Assembly: GCF_001039355.2 (NCBI RefSeq)
Contig: NW_019776135.1
Span: 665,141-729,140, forward strand
Length of the DNA stretch: 64,000 nucleotides
Direction of reading: 5' to 3'
From: Lingula anatina
Taxonomy: Eukaryota > Brachiopoda > Lingulata > Lingulida > Lingulidae
Position 1 is the stretch's first letter. Each line of letters opens with the position of its first letter. Shown piece by piece: positions 46,001-57,211 of this stretch. The position numbers and the translations under genes were made by a program. The notes beneath the pieces were generated by a model. That model was not told the origin of the DNA. It made no database searches and was given only the letters and a program-made list of their open reading frames with translations.

Positions 46001-49000
46001 TTACAAGTCCAGATGGCTGAGGCTCTGAGACGTTTCGTTCAGCGTGAACCATCTCAGATGCAAGCGTCTTACATATTGCATTTTGTATAGAAAACGGATA
46101 TTGACAGGGGATCTTAACCCAGTTAGTGCTGTAACGGGAATTTAGAATCAACATGGCCGAGCAAGACTTCGACCTTTCATTTGGCGGGTGCTTAATGTCA
46201 AGATCGAGATTGAGGTAATCCTCAGCTGGTATGCGTCTTAGTGACTCTGCGTAATCTAAAAAGCTTGCAGCGAGGCTTCTAGAAAGAGATGGGTTATACC
46301 ACTCAGCGTATCCTAACGGTGCACCGTCTGTCCACACGTTCTCTATCTGTGGGAAGGAAAAAATGACTTTTATATATTAGTGTCTTCGTTACAAAAAATG
46401 AATATAAATCTTTGAACCATGTTATAACTTATCAAGTGATTTATATTTCGTTGCATTATTGTTTTATGTATATTATTTTATTTAGTTGTATTCCCAATAT
46501 ACATGATTCCTTTTTTGTATCTTTTGGCAGAGTGCCTTTACCATGTTTAATTGCACATTGTAGATGGTTTCTGTAAACTCACCTCTTTCCGAATCAATCC
46601 AATGTACACCAAATTCCTGCCAGACCGTGTCACTTTGTCAAGCCAGTCAGTGGACAGGCGTGATTTCAAAAAATCCAACTCCAGTGTGCTATGTACCGTT
46701 ACTAGAGACGCGTTCAGACCCTGACATTGTCGTTGTGCCTGCAGCCAGGTTAACTTTTGAGCTGACGCCAGCAAGGTATAACACTTGCCTTTGAAGTGCA
46801 CAAAGTTTGTCGGGCAACCTACACCAGGAGTATTTCTCTGGTGACTCAGCATCCTATAGCTGACATGAAAGGGTTTGTAATGTGTCGGTGAGTTATTGGA
46901 GTTCGAAAAGTAGCTGAAAACCAAATTTATCATGTAAGCGTTCGTAGAATACAAGGTTGGAGACTTTGTTACAGATATGGCTTGTGAAGTATACAGTAAA
47001 CAAAGTTCATCGTTATTTCCCCAGCAAGGTATATGCTCTTGCATTCTGAACTCAGGAAATCTCAGGAAATCCCGACTGACCTCCTCCTGATTGTAAGCTT
47101 CAGACCTCGACAAGACAAGATTAACATCATCAATTGTTATGGCGTAGTAACTCGTTCTACCAGACTCAAATAGAACTCCTAATGTGACACGATAAACTTG
47201 CTTTTGAAACGGATCTGACATGGATGGGCAAATGGACAGAGACCCATTTAGAGCAGGGATATGTGACACATTCTTAATCATGCATGTAGTGCTGACAGCT
47301 TCTGGAAAGTAGCGTTGAACGACGAGATGTAGGGAGCTGATGTCCCAGTCACATGATGTTTTAATAAGAATATCCAACTTCCTCGCATGCATTTCGTCTG
47401 AAAGGGGAAGCAAGTTTGAAGATCGGCCCAGGTACACCTGAACGCATCCGTGCAACGATTTAAAACTTGTCCTTACTTTCATTAGTGCAGGTCCGGATGG
47501 AGATATCAGCAACATCCGAATGCCGTTGACGTGTTTTGTCTCGTGCGCTACGTGGAAGTACACGTGCACCGGATGTGCCATTTGGGTAAATGTAAATTCC
47601 ATCCGAGCTCGAATTGTGAGTTTCCCAAGGACAGGAGGGTACTGGATATACTGAACTCCGTGTGTCGACACTCCGCGCACAGCCATATCAGTGCTTCCAC
47701 TTAAAAGAGGCATTGGCACAAATCCAAATCTAGTAAAATTCCCTGTTGCATCGACCTTAAAGTGTACAAACCCAGATGAAATGTTTACTTTCGGCAATAA
47801 CTCCGGGTAGAAATAAACATGTATTGACATCTTACCAGCTGGAGCCGCATATAAGATACTGTGATTGTGAATGCCTTGGTACAAATACTGCATGTCCTCC
47901 TTTCTACCACATATTGGTCCTAGGGCGTCCTGTCCCTTAACGCCATCTATCCTAATACCGGCAAAGCGACACCTTTCCTCTGGAAACCTCAAGTCGAAGT
48001 CCAGAGACATCACTAGATAGCTCCCAATAAAGAACATGCGTTTGTCTATCCTTTTTTGTTTGTTGTCCATGTAAAAACTGCGCTCAAACAAACCTTTCAG
48101 GCGAACGGTAGACTCTCTGGGTTTGGCAGCTGTAAGATCAAACGGTAAGCCTACAGATAAAATATATGCTGAAAAATTAGCAAAATAATTAAGAGGTTTC
48201 TGAAACTGCACCATTGCAGTGGATGCCGTGGAGCTAAAAACACCGCTTTTGTCAATTCGACATAGCCATATAGTGCTATTTGCAGTAGCGTTAGAAGGCA
48301 AGCATGTTTTATCAGAGGCTGTGATGTCTTCAATACCAAGAAACGATGCGGTGCTATTTGGTACTCGCGTGACTCCAATGCCTTGACTGCATGTTGTGTC
48401 ACTGAGAAACAAACTACTGTTGTATTCAGGTAAACATGCGGTGCCATTCAAAATGTCCCCCCAATCAAGGCGAAACTCCTCTTTGTTATGAAAGGATGTA
48501 GAATTCCATATAAGAAGTACAGCGTCTGTTTGATTAAACAGAGTTGTTTCATTGGTTTGCGAGCAAGGACAAATCGCCTGTATCCGCCATTTTATGTTAA
48601 TTGAGGACCCCGCTTTGCCTAGAAGTTCCCATTGATATGTTTGGTAATATTTACTTACGTTCGGCACTGTCGTGTCAGTACTGAATATTACTGTTTCTGA
48701 TTCATGTGTGTTTAATCTGACTACTTGCGGAGTACGAAGGCGGGCTCTCACGCTGGCATACTGAGCTGTAAATCGCCGCCGCGCTAAGTTGCTGGTACTT
48801 TTAAATTGAACGAGAATCGCATTGTTCTGTCCAGAGAGAACAGTCCAGCCATACCGCATGCCGCAATATTTACCCAACAAAGTGCCACTGGTGGTTTTAC
48901 CATCGTATATAGCTACATAACCCATGGTGCAGTTTGGCCCAGAGTAGCTAAGTTCAAAGCTGAAAAAAGTCAAATTTACCATGTATCCCTTTGGTGGTTC

Positions 49001-49315
49001 GATGATCCATAAACATTCAGTAAATGAAGATGGGGGTTCTTGTGGATAACCAGGGCTTTGTATAGTGCCGTATGTAGTTGTCAAAGTCAGAGTCTCTTTA
49101 GAGCGCACACATGTGTCTCTCTTTGTGACGATGTATTTTGAGTTGATGCATGCGCGCACTGCCTCGTGTTGTGACGACAGCTGTGTGGTCCTGCTCAGTG
49201 CGCGTCGAATACACTGCTGAAGGATGGTTTCCACGCTGCCATCGCGATGAGCGTTAACAGCGATTGAAATGAATAAATAACACACGCCAACGCCAAAGAA
49301 TAGCAATTGCTCCAT
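43017..49315 (-). CDS. Composite LGR-type receptor: CUB, C-type lectin, LDLa, LRR, seven transmembrane segments
   Basis: Two coding exons, 49315-46583 and 46346-43017, join in phase 0 (GAG|GTGAGT ... CCACAG|ATAGAG) to give about 2020 residues. Order: signal peptide (MEQLLFFGVGVCYLFISIA); CUB (about 69-186); unassigned N-glycosylation-rich ectodomain (190-830); C-type lectin domain split by the intron (about 834-1004); a degenerate lectin-like stretch starting YCPSGTFPLGNSC; LDLa repeats at about 1173-1207, 1210-1245, 1250-1284, one decayed, then 1372-1407 and 1412-1447; LRRs (about 1457-1660); an LGR-type CC hinge; seven membrane helices (about 1690-1975); short cytoplasmic tail. LDLa-LRR-7TM is the layout of mollusc GRL101 and relaxin receptors. 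I see no DRY after helix 3 (LLTYHLLTCLVLQNRR) and no NPxxY in helix 7 (LPLLYVTF). The ligand is unknown. Confidence 0.9.
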
Positions 49316-49329
49316 GATGGCATTCACAT

Positions 49330-51584
49330 CTCAGAAACGTGTCTGGAACTGCGGTTTATATTAGGATGACAGCGTCCGGGGTGTTCTTTTGCCAATTTAA
49401 TTTGTTGATCAAAACATCATTACTTTTCACTTTAAAGACAAATGAAAAACGGAGTCAACACTGCTCTGCTGACTGTTGGAGTGTGTCAGGAGGCATGGTT
49501 TATATCTTTCTCTGTACGCGACAAGTATTAATTTCCAGTTACCTTCCCTGAATAAGAAAATTACGCGGTGCAGTGTCATATTTGTTAGATGAAAGAGTGG
49601 ATTTTACTGGGCGGATAATTTACTCTCTGTTGAACCTTAAATCCTGATTAGAAACAATTTCATCGGTGAAGATGAAACAGTAAACGGCCATGCGATGACC
49701 ATTCATCTGCATTAAATGTTTTTTTCATGGTGCTCCGCCGAACATCAAAAACGCAATGCAGGCCGTTTTCCTTCTGATTTGATAGAAAGTTGCCGCATTA
49801 ATTACCACGGGTCCCAAATGTTCCAAATATAAATGGTACAGGGGGCTTATGCCGATGAGAGGAGCCACTGTATTTTGATACTGAGGATCTGTTTGAGCTA
49901 TGTAGATCCTATGTAGCAAGTATTCGCATCTTCAGAAATGATCCACAGAAGGCCAAGATACAGGTTCTGTGTACATCTTCTTTGCATACATTGCTTAAAA
50001 CCAAAGGGCTTCACTATATTTTCTTGCCAACTATTATTTATGTTATATATTTTATCTACTTCCTATTTTTCTGTAGAGATAATTTAAGTTTACAATGTAT
50101 ACCCTGAAAGTATGTTACATCCTTTTGAAGCAAACAACGAAACTGGGGGTAGGAGCCGTAAATGGGATTGTAAACTGCAGTATAATTTTCTTAAGCAATC
50201 AAGGCACGACGACACATTTTGACTGTGACACCGGGATACGCAGTGGTGTGTAATAGTAGTTGGGAATAAAGTACACATTTTTACTGGGCCATTATTTTTT
50301 GTAGTCGGTAGTTCAGTATGGTACAGAGCGAGTTGATTGACCAGTAATTGACGGCTTACTGATAGGCAAAAGGATGTGGAAAATACCATGCGCTGGGTTC
50401 TAGATGATTGACAGCCAGCGATACGTCAATTAGTTTTACCATCTGATGGGGGAAAACCAACGACATTTATAAGTATGTAGTTTAACAAGATTTCGTCGGT
50501 GTCGTCGGGCGGTGATAAGCCCAGCGATAAATGTGGGAATAAAAAGGCTTTCATCTTCCTCTAAACGCACATTATTTTTCAAATAATCAATGTTGCAATG
50601 GAACACGCGGGTGTCAAATGTGACATGTATGAACGGGGCGTTCTTTTCATATTTCACTGGTAATGTTACCACATCAGACACAGGCTAAATTACTTGCCCT
50701 TTCATAACCCTCTTTTTCTTGAATGTATCTCTTGGACAGGAATTTAGCATTATCTATAATACTAGATAGTCAATGCAGAATCACCGCGATTTTCTTCTTT
50801 TGTACATGTCAGATTTGCAGGATGGGAAGTAATATTGATTCTGATTCTTAGGTTACACATTTTGAAAGTCTTTTGAATCAGGAGGTCGTTACTGATGAAA
50901 ATCAAACATAGTAATAGAGTCTGAACTGAACAGATATGGTGACAGTGTGAACCTTCATTACCTTGCCTGTCTTTCTTCTTTTCCCTTCCCTTCCCTTTCC
51001 TTTCCTTTCTATACCTTGCCCTCCCAGTCTTCCTTTGACTTGCCTTTGTGTTGCTTTACCTTGTCATTCCGTACCGTGACTCCCCTTGCTCCCCTTGACT
51101 TGTCCTGTTTTCCCGTCCCTTCACTGCCTTGTCTTAGCTTGCCTTGCCTTGCCTTGCCTAGCCTTCCTTTTTTTTGTCTTATTTCCGTCCCTCCCTTCCC
51201 TTCTCTTGGTCATTCTGCACCGTGAACCCCCTGCGTATTTCACGTGTAACACTGGACTTTCGGTTTTTATATGGCATAAGTAGCGCGCACATGATTGGGA
51301 ATTATCATTTAAATGTAAAATTGCTATAAATCTAACAACAGTCTTTTGTAAAATAATAAATATGAGAGTGTGAATGTAAATGGTAGTAACAAACTACCAA
51401 TATAAAACTACAACATAGAGACTGAAGAACAATAGATAGGCACATGTGCACGTGAAAAGGTTGGATTGTTTGGGATTTGAAATAAATTATCTGTCAGGCA
51501 CTGCGAAACCTTTGTGGTATTGATAGTCATGTATTGTCTCATTTTACATACTAGTACAGAAAGTATGTGTACAACATTTCGCTG
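49330..51584. other. Intergenic DNA between the divergent receptor and kinase genes
   Basis: The receptor and the first kinase gene are transcribed away from each other, so both promoters should lie here. Apart from the pyrimidine tract at 50960-51215 I recognise no element and no gene. Confidence 0.6.
50960..51215. repeat. Pyrimidine-rich CCTT/CCTTG repeat
   Basis: Degenerate tandem CCTT, CCTTCC and CTTGC words on the plus strand. Similar tracts follow both kinase genes (56355-56395 and 61578-61620). Confidence 0.8.
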
Positions 51585-51720
51585 ATATATTCACAACCTG
51601 CTTAATGTAAATTTTTATGCTTGCTTCGCTTTACTGAATAACAGAAGTGACAACGCAACATTCGATTGAGGACAGAGGAGAGTTAATACGTGGTTTGTGT
51701 TCTACATATCACAGTGAACG
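51585..51720 (+). promoter_or_regulatory. Upstream region conserved between the two kinase genes (copy 1)
   Basis: ATATTCACAACCTGCTT near 51588 and CACAGTGAACG just before the ATG are shared, in order and spacing, with 57074-57211 of copy 2. The shared segment is the 5' UTR and probably the core promoter; no clear TATA box is visible. Confidence 0.6.
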
Positions 51721-54700
51721 ATGAAATGTCCTCTTCATGCTTGGTATGCATTTTGTCTTATAAACGTCATTGGATTATGTGTGCTATATTTCTTGGTAAA
51801 TGACCTGCGACGTGAACAACCGTTGCCGCGCCATGTCGACCGTTTCCGTGATACCTTATTGCACTATCTAAGATTTCATCGCGTGTTGCAGGAGGACGGT
51901 GCCACAGAACCCAACGCTTCACCGTGTGACGTCAACACACACGATGGACTTCACGCCTTCTCAGACCTCTACCTAGAGTGGATTTTATCCGGAACCAGAA
52001 AACCGCTGACAAACTCTTGCACTTTGTCGATTAGACCCACTGATGATTCACATGATGATATTATCGTGCAATTTTACAAAGCATACAGAAAACTTATGCT
52101 GGCACAGCAACCTGTAAGTGAAGTTTCTGGTCTCATTAGACTGGAAAACGGAATTGGCTGTGAAGCAAAACGAAGCCTCACGAACCGTCGAGCTCTTTCG
52201 CATGGAACACATAAGTTTTCCTATGGCGCCATGTACCAAGGCCGAGAAGTGGCGGTTAGAACACCGTTTATATTCAGCAATTTTTCTAAAAATTGCCTTT
52301 TGCATGAGAGAAAGTCGCTACCTACTTGTTACGCAGCAGTGACCCGTTTTTTCGTAAAGGAAATTTGGTTTCATCAAATATTACGTCACGCAAATATCAT
52401 TAAGGTAGGTTTCGTTTGTAATTTTGACTAATTACTTTATAGACTTGCCATCACCTGTATAATACATAACCACATTGCCCCTACTTTCCACCATTTCAGT
52501 CGACATTCAAGTTGACTTGTACCGATATATAAAGGGTGCTCGGCAGAGATAGATTCTAGGGAGCAATGGCGAATTACAGGGTTGCTACTATGGAATATTT
52601 TTTATCATTGTTATTTTTGAGTGCTGATTAAAATTTTTTTGGCTTGAGTCATTAAAAAAGTATGTCACTGAGTGATAAAAACATCAAGTCTTCTGTTGTC
52701 TGGTAATTAGGTAACACATCTGGCTACACATGGAGTGACACCTCAGCTTTGGATTTAAAGTAGTTAGAGAGAAATTAAATATTTTGTAGAAAATTTATTC
52801 GCCAAAAAATAATATTCCATATTAAGTGGTAACCCCGTAAATTAAATATTAATATAATTCATGCATTTCCTGGAAATACAGAATAGCTAGCTGTGAAGAA
52901 AGAAATTAATAAACGTTGACCCCAGGAATAATGCGTCCTAATTAATTTTAATGTCGCTACCTGCAAAACCTACGTGCGTTATCAGCCCATACGTTGTCAT
53001 GAGGTCTTCCAGCACATATTCTGCTAGTGAAAGCATCCTCAATTATCATATTATGTTTAAGTGAATTTTCAGCAACTGCGTTTTCTGTCTGAACGTTTTT
53101 AGTTACTGGGCTATTGCGTCCCCAAAAAATTGTTTGATGGCACTGTAGATACGACGGTAACCATGGTAACTGAGATGGGGATACCGCTTAACCTGTCAAA
53201 CATGACATGGGACCAGAAACTACAGGTACTGTAACTCAAAGGCAACTCAAATGTACACTACAGGGAACAAATTGTTCAGAAAGTACAGTTAACTCAATTG
53301 TACAGATTGTGAGAGCGACACACTGGCGTTGAATATTCAATATGAACTGCAAGATGCTTAGAGTTTTGCTGTAAATTCCGACCGTTTCTAAATTACTAAT
53401 TCGCCTGGTACTCTAGAAAGATATGTTTGGACTGCCATGGTAACATACACAATGGCATTTTTAGTGTGTAACTTTGAAATCTCCATGGCCTGAAGCCCAA
53501 TGTTATGCATATTTTCTGAATGTCTGTGTTACATGTACCTGTGGCACATGAATAAAAAAAATTGATGGTGATTATGCTATTCAACATGAATAGGCATCAA
53601 AATACATAATAAGACATCAAAATTGATAAAATACACATATCGTGGGCTAGAATCATAATTTTCTGCTCTGTGTCTGTGCATTTTTACAGATCGGTTATGA
53701 AGTGGCAGATTTAATGGACTATGCTCGTCGACATCCAAATGGATCAGTAGAATTTCGAGATTTTGCTATGCGCCAGTTCGTCATGGTGAATAACACTGCT
53801 CAGTTCGTGGATATGGAGTCGTTCAGGATAGGAGAAATGCAGTGTCAAAGTATGGATGACTGTGCCTCAAAACACTGGAATCCACAAAAGAGAGCGATAA
53901 GGTAGGTCACCATAATATAGATCGTACCCCATCGTTTGATACTTCTGCGTCGCTGGTTACCGGTCTTATTACATGCGACCCTACTCATATATGTACTTGT
54001 ATTTTTCAGTTGGCATAATATAGCATATAAGGCTCTCCGGCGATATTCAGACAATTTATATCATTAATTTTTTTATCATTTTTAGAAGGCTTTTTGAAGT
54101 TTGGGTCCCAAGTTACTAGTTGTAGATCTACATGTTTTATTATCAGTATTTATTATTTAGTATCAGTATCAAGATTGGTGAAAGTGTGGCCTAAACTTCT
54201 TCTCATGCAAAAAAAAAAACAAAAAAACTTGGTGTATACGTGTGTTACGGCTCTACCTTGGTCCTCAAATCACTTTTTTCCCTTGGTTCTAAATTGTTTC
54301 CGAAAGACTCTGTTCTGGTCCTTCACCTGTGGATGTCCATCAAGACTGTTCTGGTCCTTCACCTGTGAATGTCCATCGTGACGTGATCAAATGTGGCACC
54401 GAAATCAAGCCCTTGGCTGACTCTGTTATGGTATCCAATTCTTGAAGCTTAAAACTTTTATGTTCTACCAAAAAACCGGCTGTACACTGAATGTTAGAAA
54501 CAAATGCATTCAGTTTATTTGATTCGTTTTATATTTGCCATAATATTTCATCATTTTTTAAGAACACAATAGTTTTGCCGTGTGCCTACCTTTTCAACTC
54601 ATATTAATAGCGTACTGTGCATCTTGTGTTCAAAACTGTGGATGATGGTGGGGGGGGGGGGAGGGGGCTCATTACTCGGTGTTGTAAAGCCTCTTGTAAA

Positions 54701-55543
54701 CAATTTAGAACCAGGGGACCAAATTTGATTTGAGGACCAGGATAGAGTCGTTACATACGTGGCCACTTTTTTTTGTCTATGGGCAAACAAACATCGCAAA
54801 TTTCTAAGTCATGCATGTTTCACATCTGAAACATAGCTTCTATGAGAAATCATCTAAGTGACTCCTCTGCAGCTATTATTTTAAATACTCTTATTACATC
54901 TCGACTAGACTACCACAATTATTTTCTTTACAAATGTCCATAAGAAAAAATAAAACATCTGCAATGTATTAAAATATCTCTGCTCAAAATATCTCTGTTT
55001 TTACCCGTACACCTGGTAACAGCCACATTAGCTCTATCCTCAAACAAATTCATAGGCTTCACAGGAAAACACGAATTCTTTTAAAACTTTTATTATACGC
55101 ACACACTGCTTTTACAAGTTGGCCCCACCATATTTATCCGTTCTTGTATCAATTTACGACTCCCCCCCCCCCCTGCCAGTTACGCTCTTCCGACCATTTA
55201 CTTTGAACATCGTGTAGGGCTCAACTTGTGTCACACGTGATATGGTGACAATTCTTTTAAGGTCGCTGCACGTGCAGTAGTGAATGGAATTAACTGCCAC
55301 TTTCACTGCATAGGATATACTCTCCAGCTACTTTTAAAATGGAACTATAGACGTATTTATTTAAATTTTTTATGGACAGCTTTTATTAATGACGTTTTTA
55401 AGTCAGTGATCAAGTACCATTTCAATTTCTACATTATTTGTTTCAATTAATTTTCCTCTTTTTATAATTTTACTAGCCTTTATATTACTTCTTTTGCGTT
55501 TCATTGTAAAGTCTACTGAACAAATTTGGATTTTAGACTATAC

Positions 55544-55585
<42 letters not shown>

Positions 55586-55880
55586 CAATTCGCGTTATGT
55601 AATACGCTTATTTTCCGTTTTTGTTCCTAGGGTCCCCTGTGTGAATGGTTCTTGTGTAGGACTGAATGAGAAACTCAACGTTTGGATGTATAATTTTTAT
55701 CTGCTAGGGAAATATATTCTGCCGGACGCTCCACTCATCTTCAGAAGGAGTCTGAGCAACATGGTGCTAAAAGGCGACAAAGGGGAAGTTGGAATTGAGG
55801 TTATAAAAGAGAAACTGAGGAAAATGATATTAGCCAGGTCATACATGTATCAACAGCTGAAAAACACTGATAGGCAGTAA
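51721..55880 (+). CDS. PKDCC/VLK-like secretory-pathway kinase, copy 1
   Basis: Exons 51721-52404, 53103-53225, 53690-53901 and 55631-55880 give 422 residues with GT-AG introns. The protein has a short N-terminus, a membrane anchor (about 9-26) and a lumenal kinase-like domain. Collinear similarity to vertebrate PKDCC (extracellular tyrosine kinase VLK): LLGYC, MVTEMGIPLN, a catalytic-loop equivalent GSVEFRDFAMRQF (Asp 293), a metal-site region FVDMESFRIGE (Asp 310), and PCVNGSCVGLNEKLNV. The expected ATP-anchoring Lys is Arg 180 in REVAVRTPF, so activity may be reduced or lost. It lacks the extra C-terminal ~90 residues of the vertebrate protein. Expected location is the Golgi or secretory pathway. 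Intron 3 is enlarged by repeats. Confidence 0.87.
54210..54778. mobile_element. Inverted-repeat element in kinase 1 intron 3
   Basis: 54233-54311 (ACGGCTCTACCTTGGTCCTC...) is matched in reverse complement by about 54664-54755 (GAGGACCAGGATAGAGTCG), imperfectly over ~80 bp. A-rich and T-rich runs lie outside each arm. The same intron in kinase 2 lacks it. Confidence 0.6.
54306..54380. repeat. 37-38-bp tandem duplication
   Basis: GACT(CT)GTTCTGGTCCTTCACCTGTG followed by GATGTCCATC or AATGTCCATC occurs twice in succession. Confidence 0.85.
54880..55330 (+). pseudogene. Decayed CR1/L2-type retrotransposon ORF2 fragment
   Basis: Broken plus-strand frames read TSRLDYHNYFLYKCP, then KHLQCIKISLL, then KTRILLKLLLYAHTAF and LPTIYFEHRVGLNL. 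These echo the C-terminal part of CR1/L2 ORF2 proteins (RLDYCNSLLYG...KILLLTYKAL). Several stops and frame changes are present. Confidence 0.65.
55548..55581. repeat. (TG)n microsatellite
   Basis: About 16 TG units immediately upstream of the kinase 1 exon 4 acceptor region. Confidence 0.95.
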
Positions 55881-56103
55881 CAGGTTTATTTTTCATTAAG
55901 GATTAATTTAAGTTTATACAAAAATTGTACTGATATGAGCACTAGAGGTAATAACATAACGCATCCAGACGTCAATGTGAACTCTCTTTTCGGGAGTCCT
56001 TAGGTTTAGGGCGAAAAACGAAAAAATTTACAGATATACATTTTTGTTAGTGTTATTTTCTTCAATTTAATGTAAGGTTTATATGACCTGCATTGTGGTA
56101 GGT

Positions 56104-56281
56104 AGTGGTAGAGCGCACGCTTTGCATGTGCTTTATTCATTGTATCTACATGGGTAGATGAAAATGTACAATAGGAATGCAATTATAAATAAATATGAAA
56201 ATTATGTTAAATAGTGATATTGTACGACTACTTCTAAGAATAATACAAAACATATTTGGCAGAGCTCTACCTACTCAACTG
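56104..56281. mobile_element. tRNA-related SINE-like insertion with 14-bp target duplication
   Basis: GCATTGTGGTAGGT flanks the insert at 56090-56103 and 56282-56295. The corresponding site after kinase 2 (61507-61520) carries a single GCATTGTGGGAGGT, so it is an empty site. The insert starts AGTGGTAGAGCGCACGCTTT and continues GCATGTGC, which matches the D-arm and anticodon arm of tRNA-Ala(TGC). It ends with AGAGCTCTACCTACT, an inverted D-arm-like sequence. Confidence 0.8.
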
Positions 56282-56301
56282 GCATTGTGGTAGGTGAAAA
56301 A

Positions 56302-56317
56302 GCAGCACATCTGCTGC
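56302..56317. promoter_or_regulatory. Conserved hairpin GCAGCACATCTGCTGC, copy 1
   Basis: A six-base stem with CATC loop, inside the block GAAAAAGCAGCACATCTGCT and following bases, conserved downstream of both kinase genes. It probably lies in the 3' UTR; function unknown. Confidence 0.45.
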
Positions 56318-56568
56318 AGTACTGTACTAAGTGGGACAATTATTCTGGGCGAGACCCTCCCTTCCCTCCTCTTGCCTCAGTTGCCTTGCCTTGTTGTAGA
56401 GCCGCATTTTGCAACTGCAACGCATTTTGCAACCAAAGAAACTCGTGAAAACGCATTTTGTAACTGCAACGCATTTTGTATATATATGTAAACGTGTTGG
56501 CAGTATCTCCCCAAATATATTTTGATTGCTTGATTTGCTGGTTTTGTAAAAAAGAATTATGGCTATAG

Positions 56569-56574
56569 AATAAA
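56569..56574 (+). terminator. Candidate polyadenylation signal, kinase 1
   Basis: AATAAA, with a second overlapping AATAAA a few bases on, about 690 bp after the stop codon. Confidence 0.4.
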
Positions 56575-56696
56575 GAATAAATAATTTTCTATCTATCTAG
56601 AGACAAAATTTGAAAAAAAAAAAACATGTTACTTGCCAAACATGTAGAAGAGAACAATCTACCCAGTATCATTTTTTTTCGTATTGCGCTCCTTCA

Positions 56697-56723
56697 ATCT
56701 CTCTCTCTCTCTCTCTCTCTCTC
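56697..56723. repeat. (TC)n microsatellite
   Basis: About 13 TC units between the two kinase genes. Confidence 0.95.
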
Positions 56724-57073
56724 GGGTATTTTTACTTTCTCTTTTTAATATTTACAGTCTTTTGTGAACAAGACCAGTGGTGAAAAAGATTAGCTCACTA
56801 CCATCTCCAAAATATGAAATTGAAGATTGTTCTAAAAACACTGTTGTTTGAATTGTTACTTTTATTAATTGTTCATCCTTTCTTCGGCCACCTCGTACAT
56901 GTTTCAATGATGCTGCTAGTAAATTGTTACGGGAATTTCAAAAAAATATTTTTGGTTTTGTTGTAACTTTTACTTTATGAAATCGTATTTTAACACTAAA
57001 TTTAGTGTGTTATCTTCAACTGGTACACGGAATAAATATACATATAATTATGACCGATAAGGTATGTAAATAA

Positions 57074-57211
57074 TATTGAATATTCACGACCTGCTTCAAT
57101 GCTAATTTTTAATTTCACCTCGCCTTTGAATAAAGAAAGCGACAGGACATTGTTTGATTTAAGTCAGAGGGAAATTATAACGAGTTTGTGCTCCACGTGT
57201 TACAGTGAACG
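57074..57211 (+). promoter_or_regulatory. Upstream region conserved between the two kinase genes (copy 2)
   Basis: ATATTCACGACCTGCTT and TTACAGTGAACG before the ATG align with 51585-51720. The duplication therefore included the proximal promoter and 5' UTR. Confidence 0.6.

Noticed and set aside
50436-50681. 81-codon minus-strand frame
   Set aside because: Reasonable composition but no motif, no splice context and no neighbour that would explain it.
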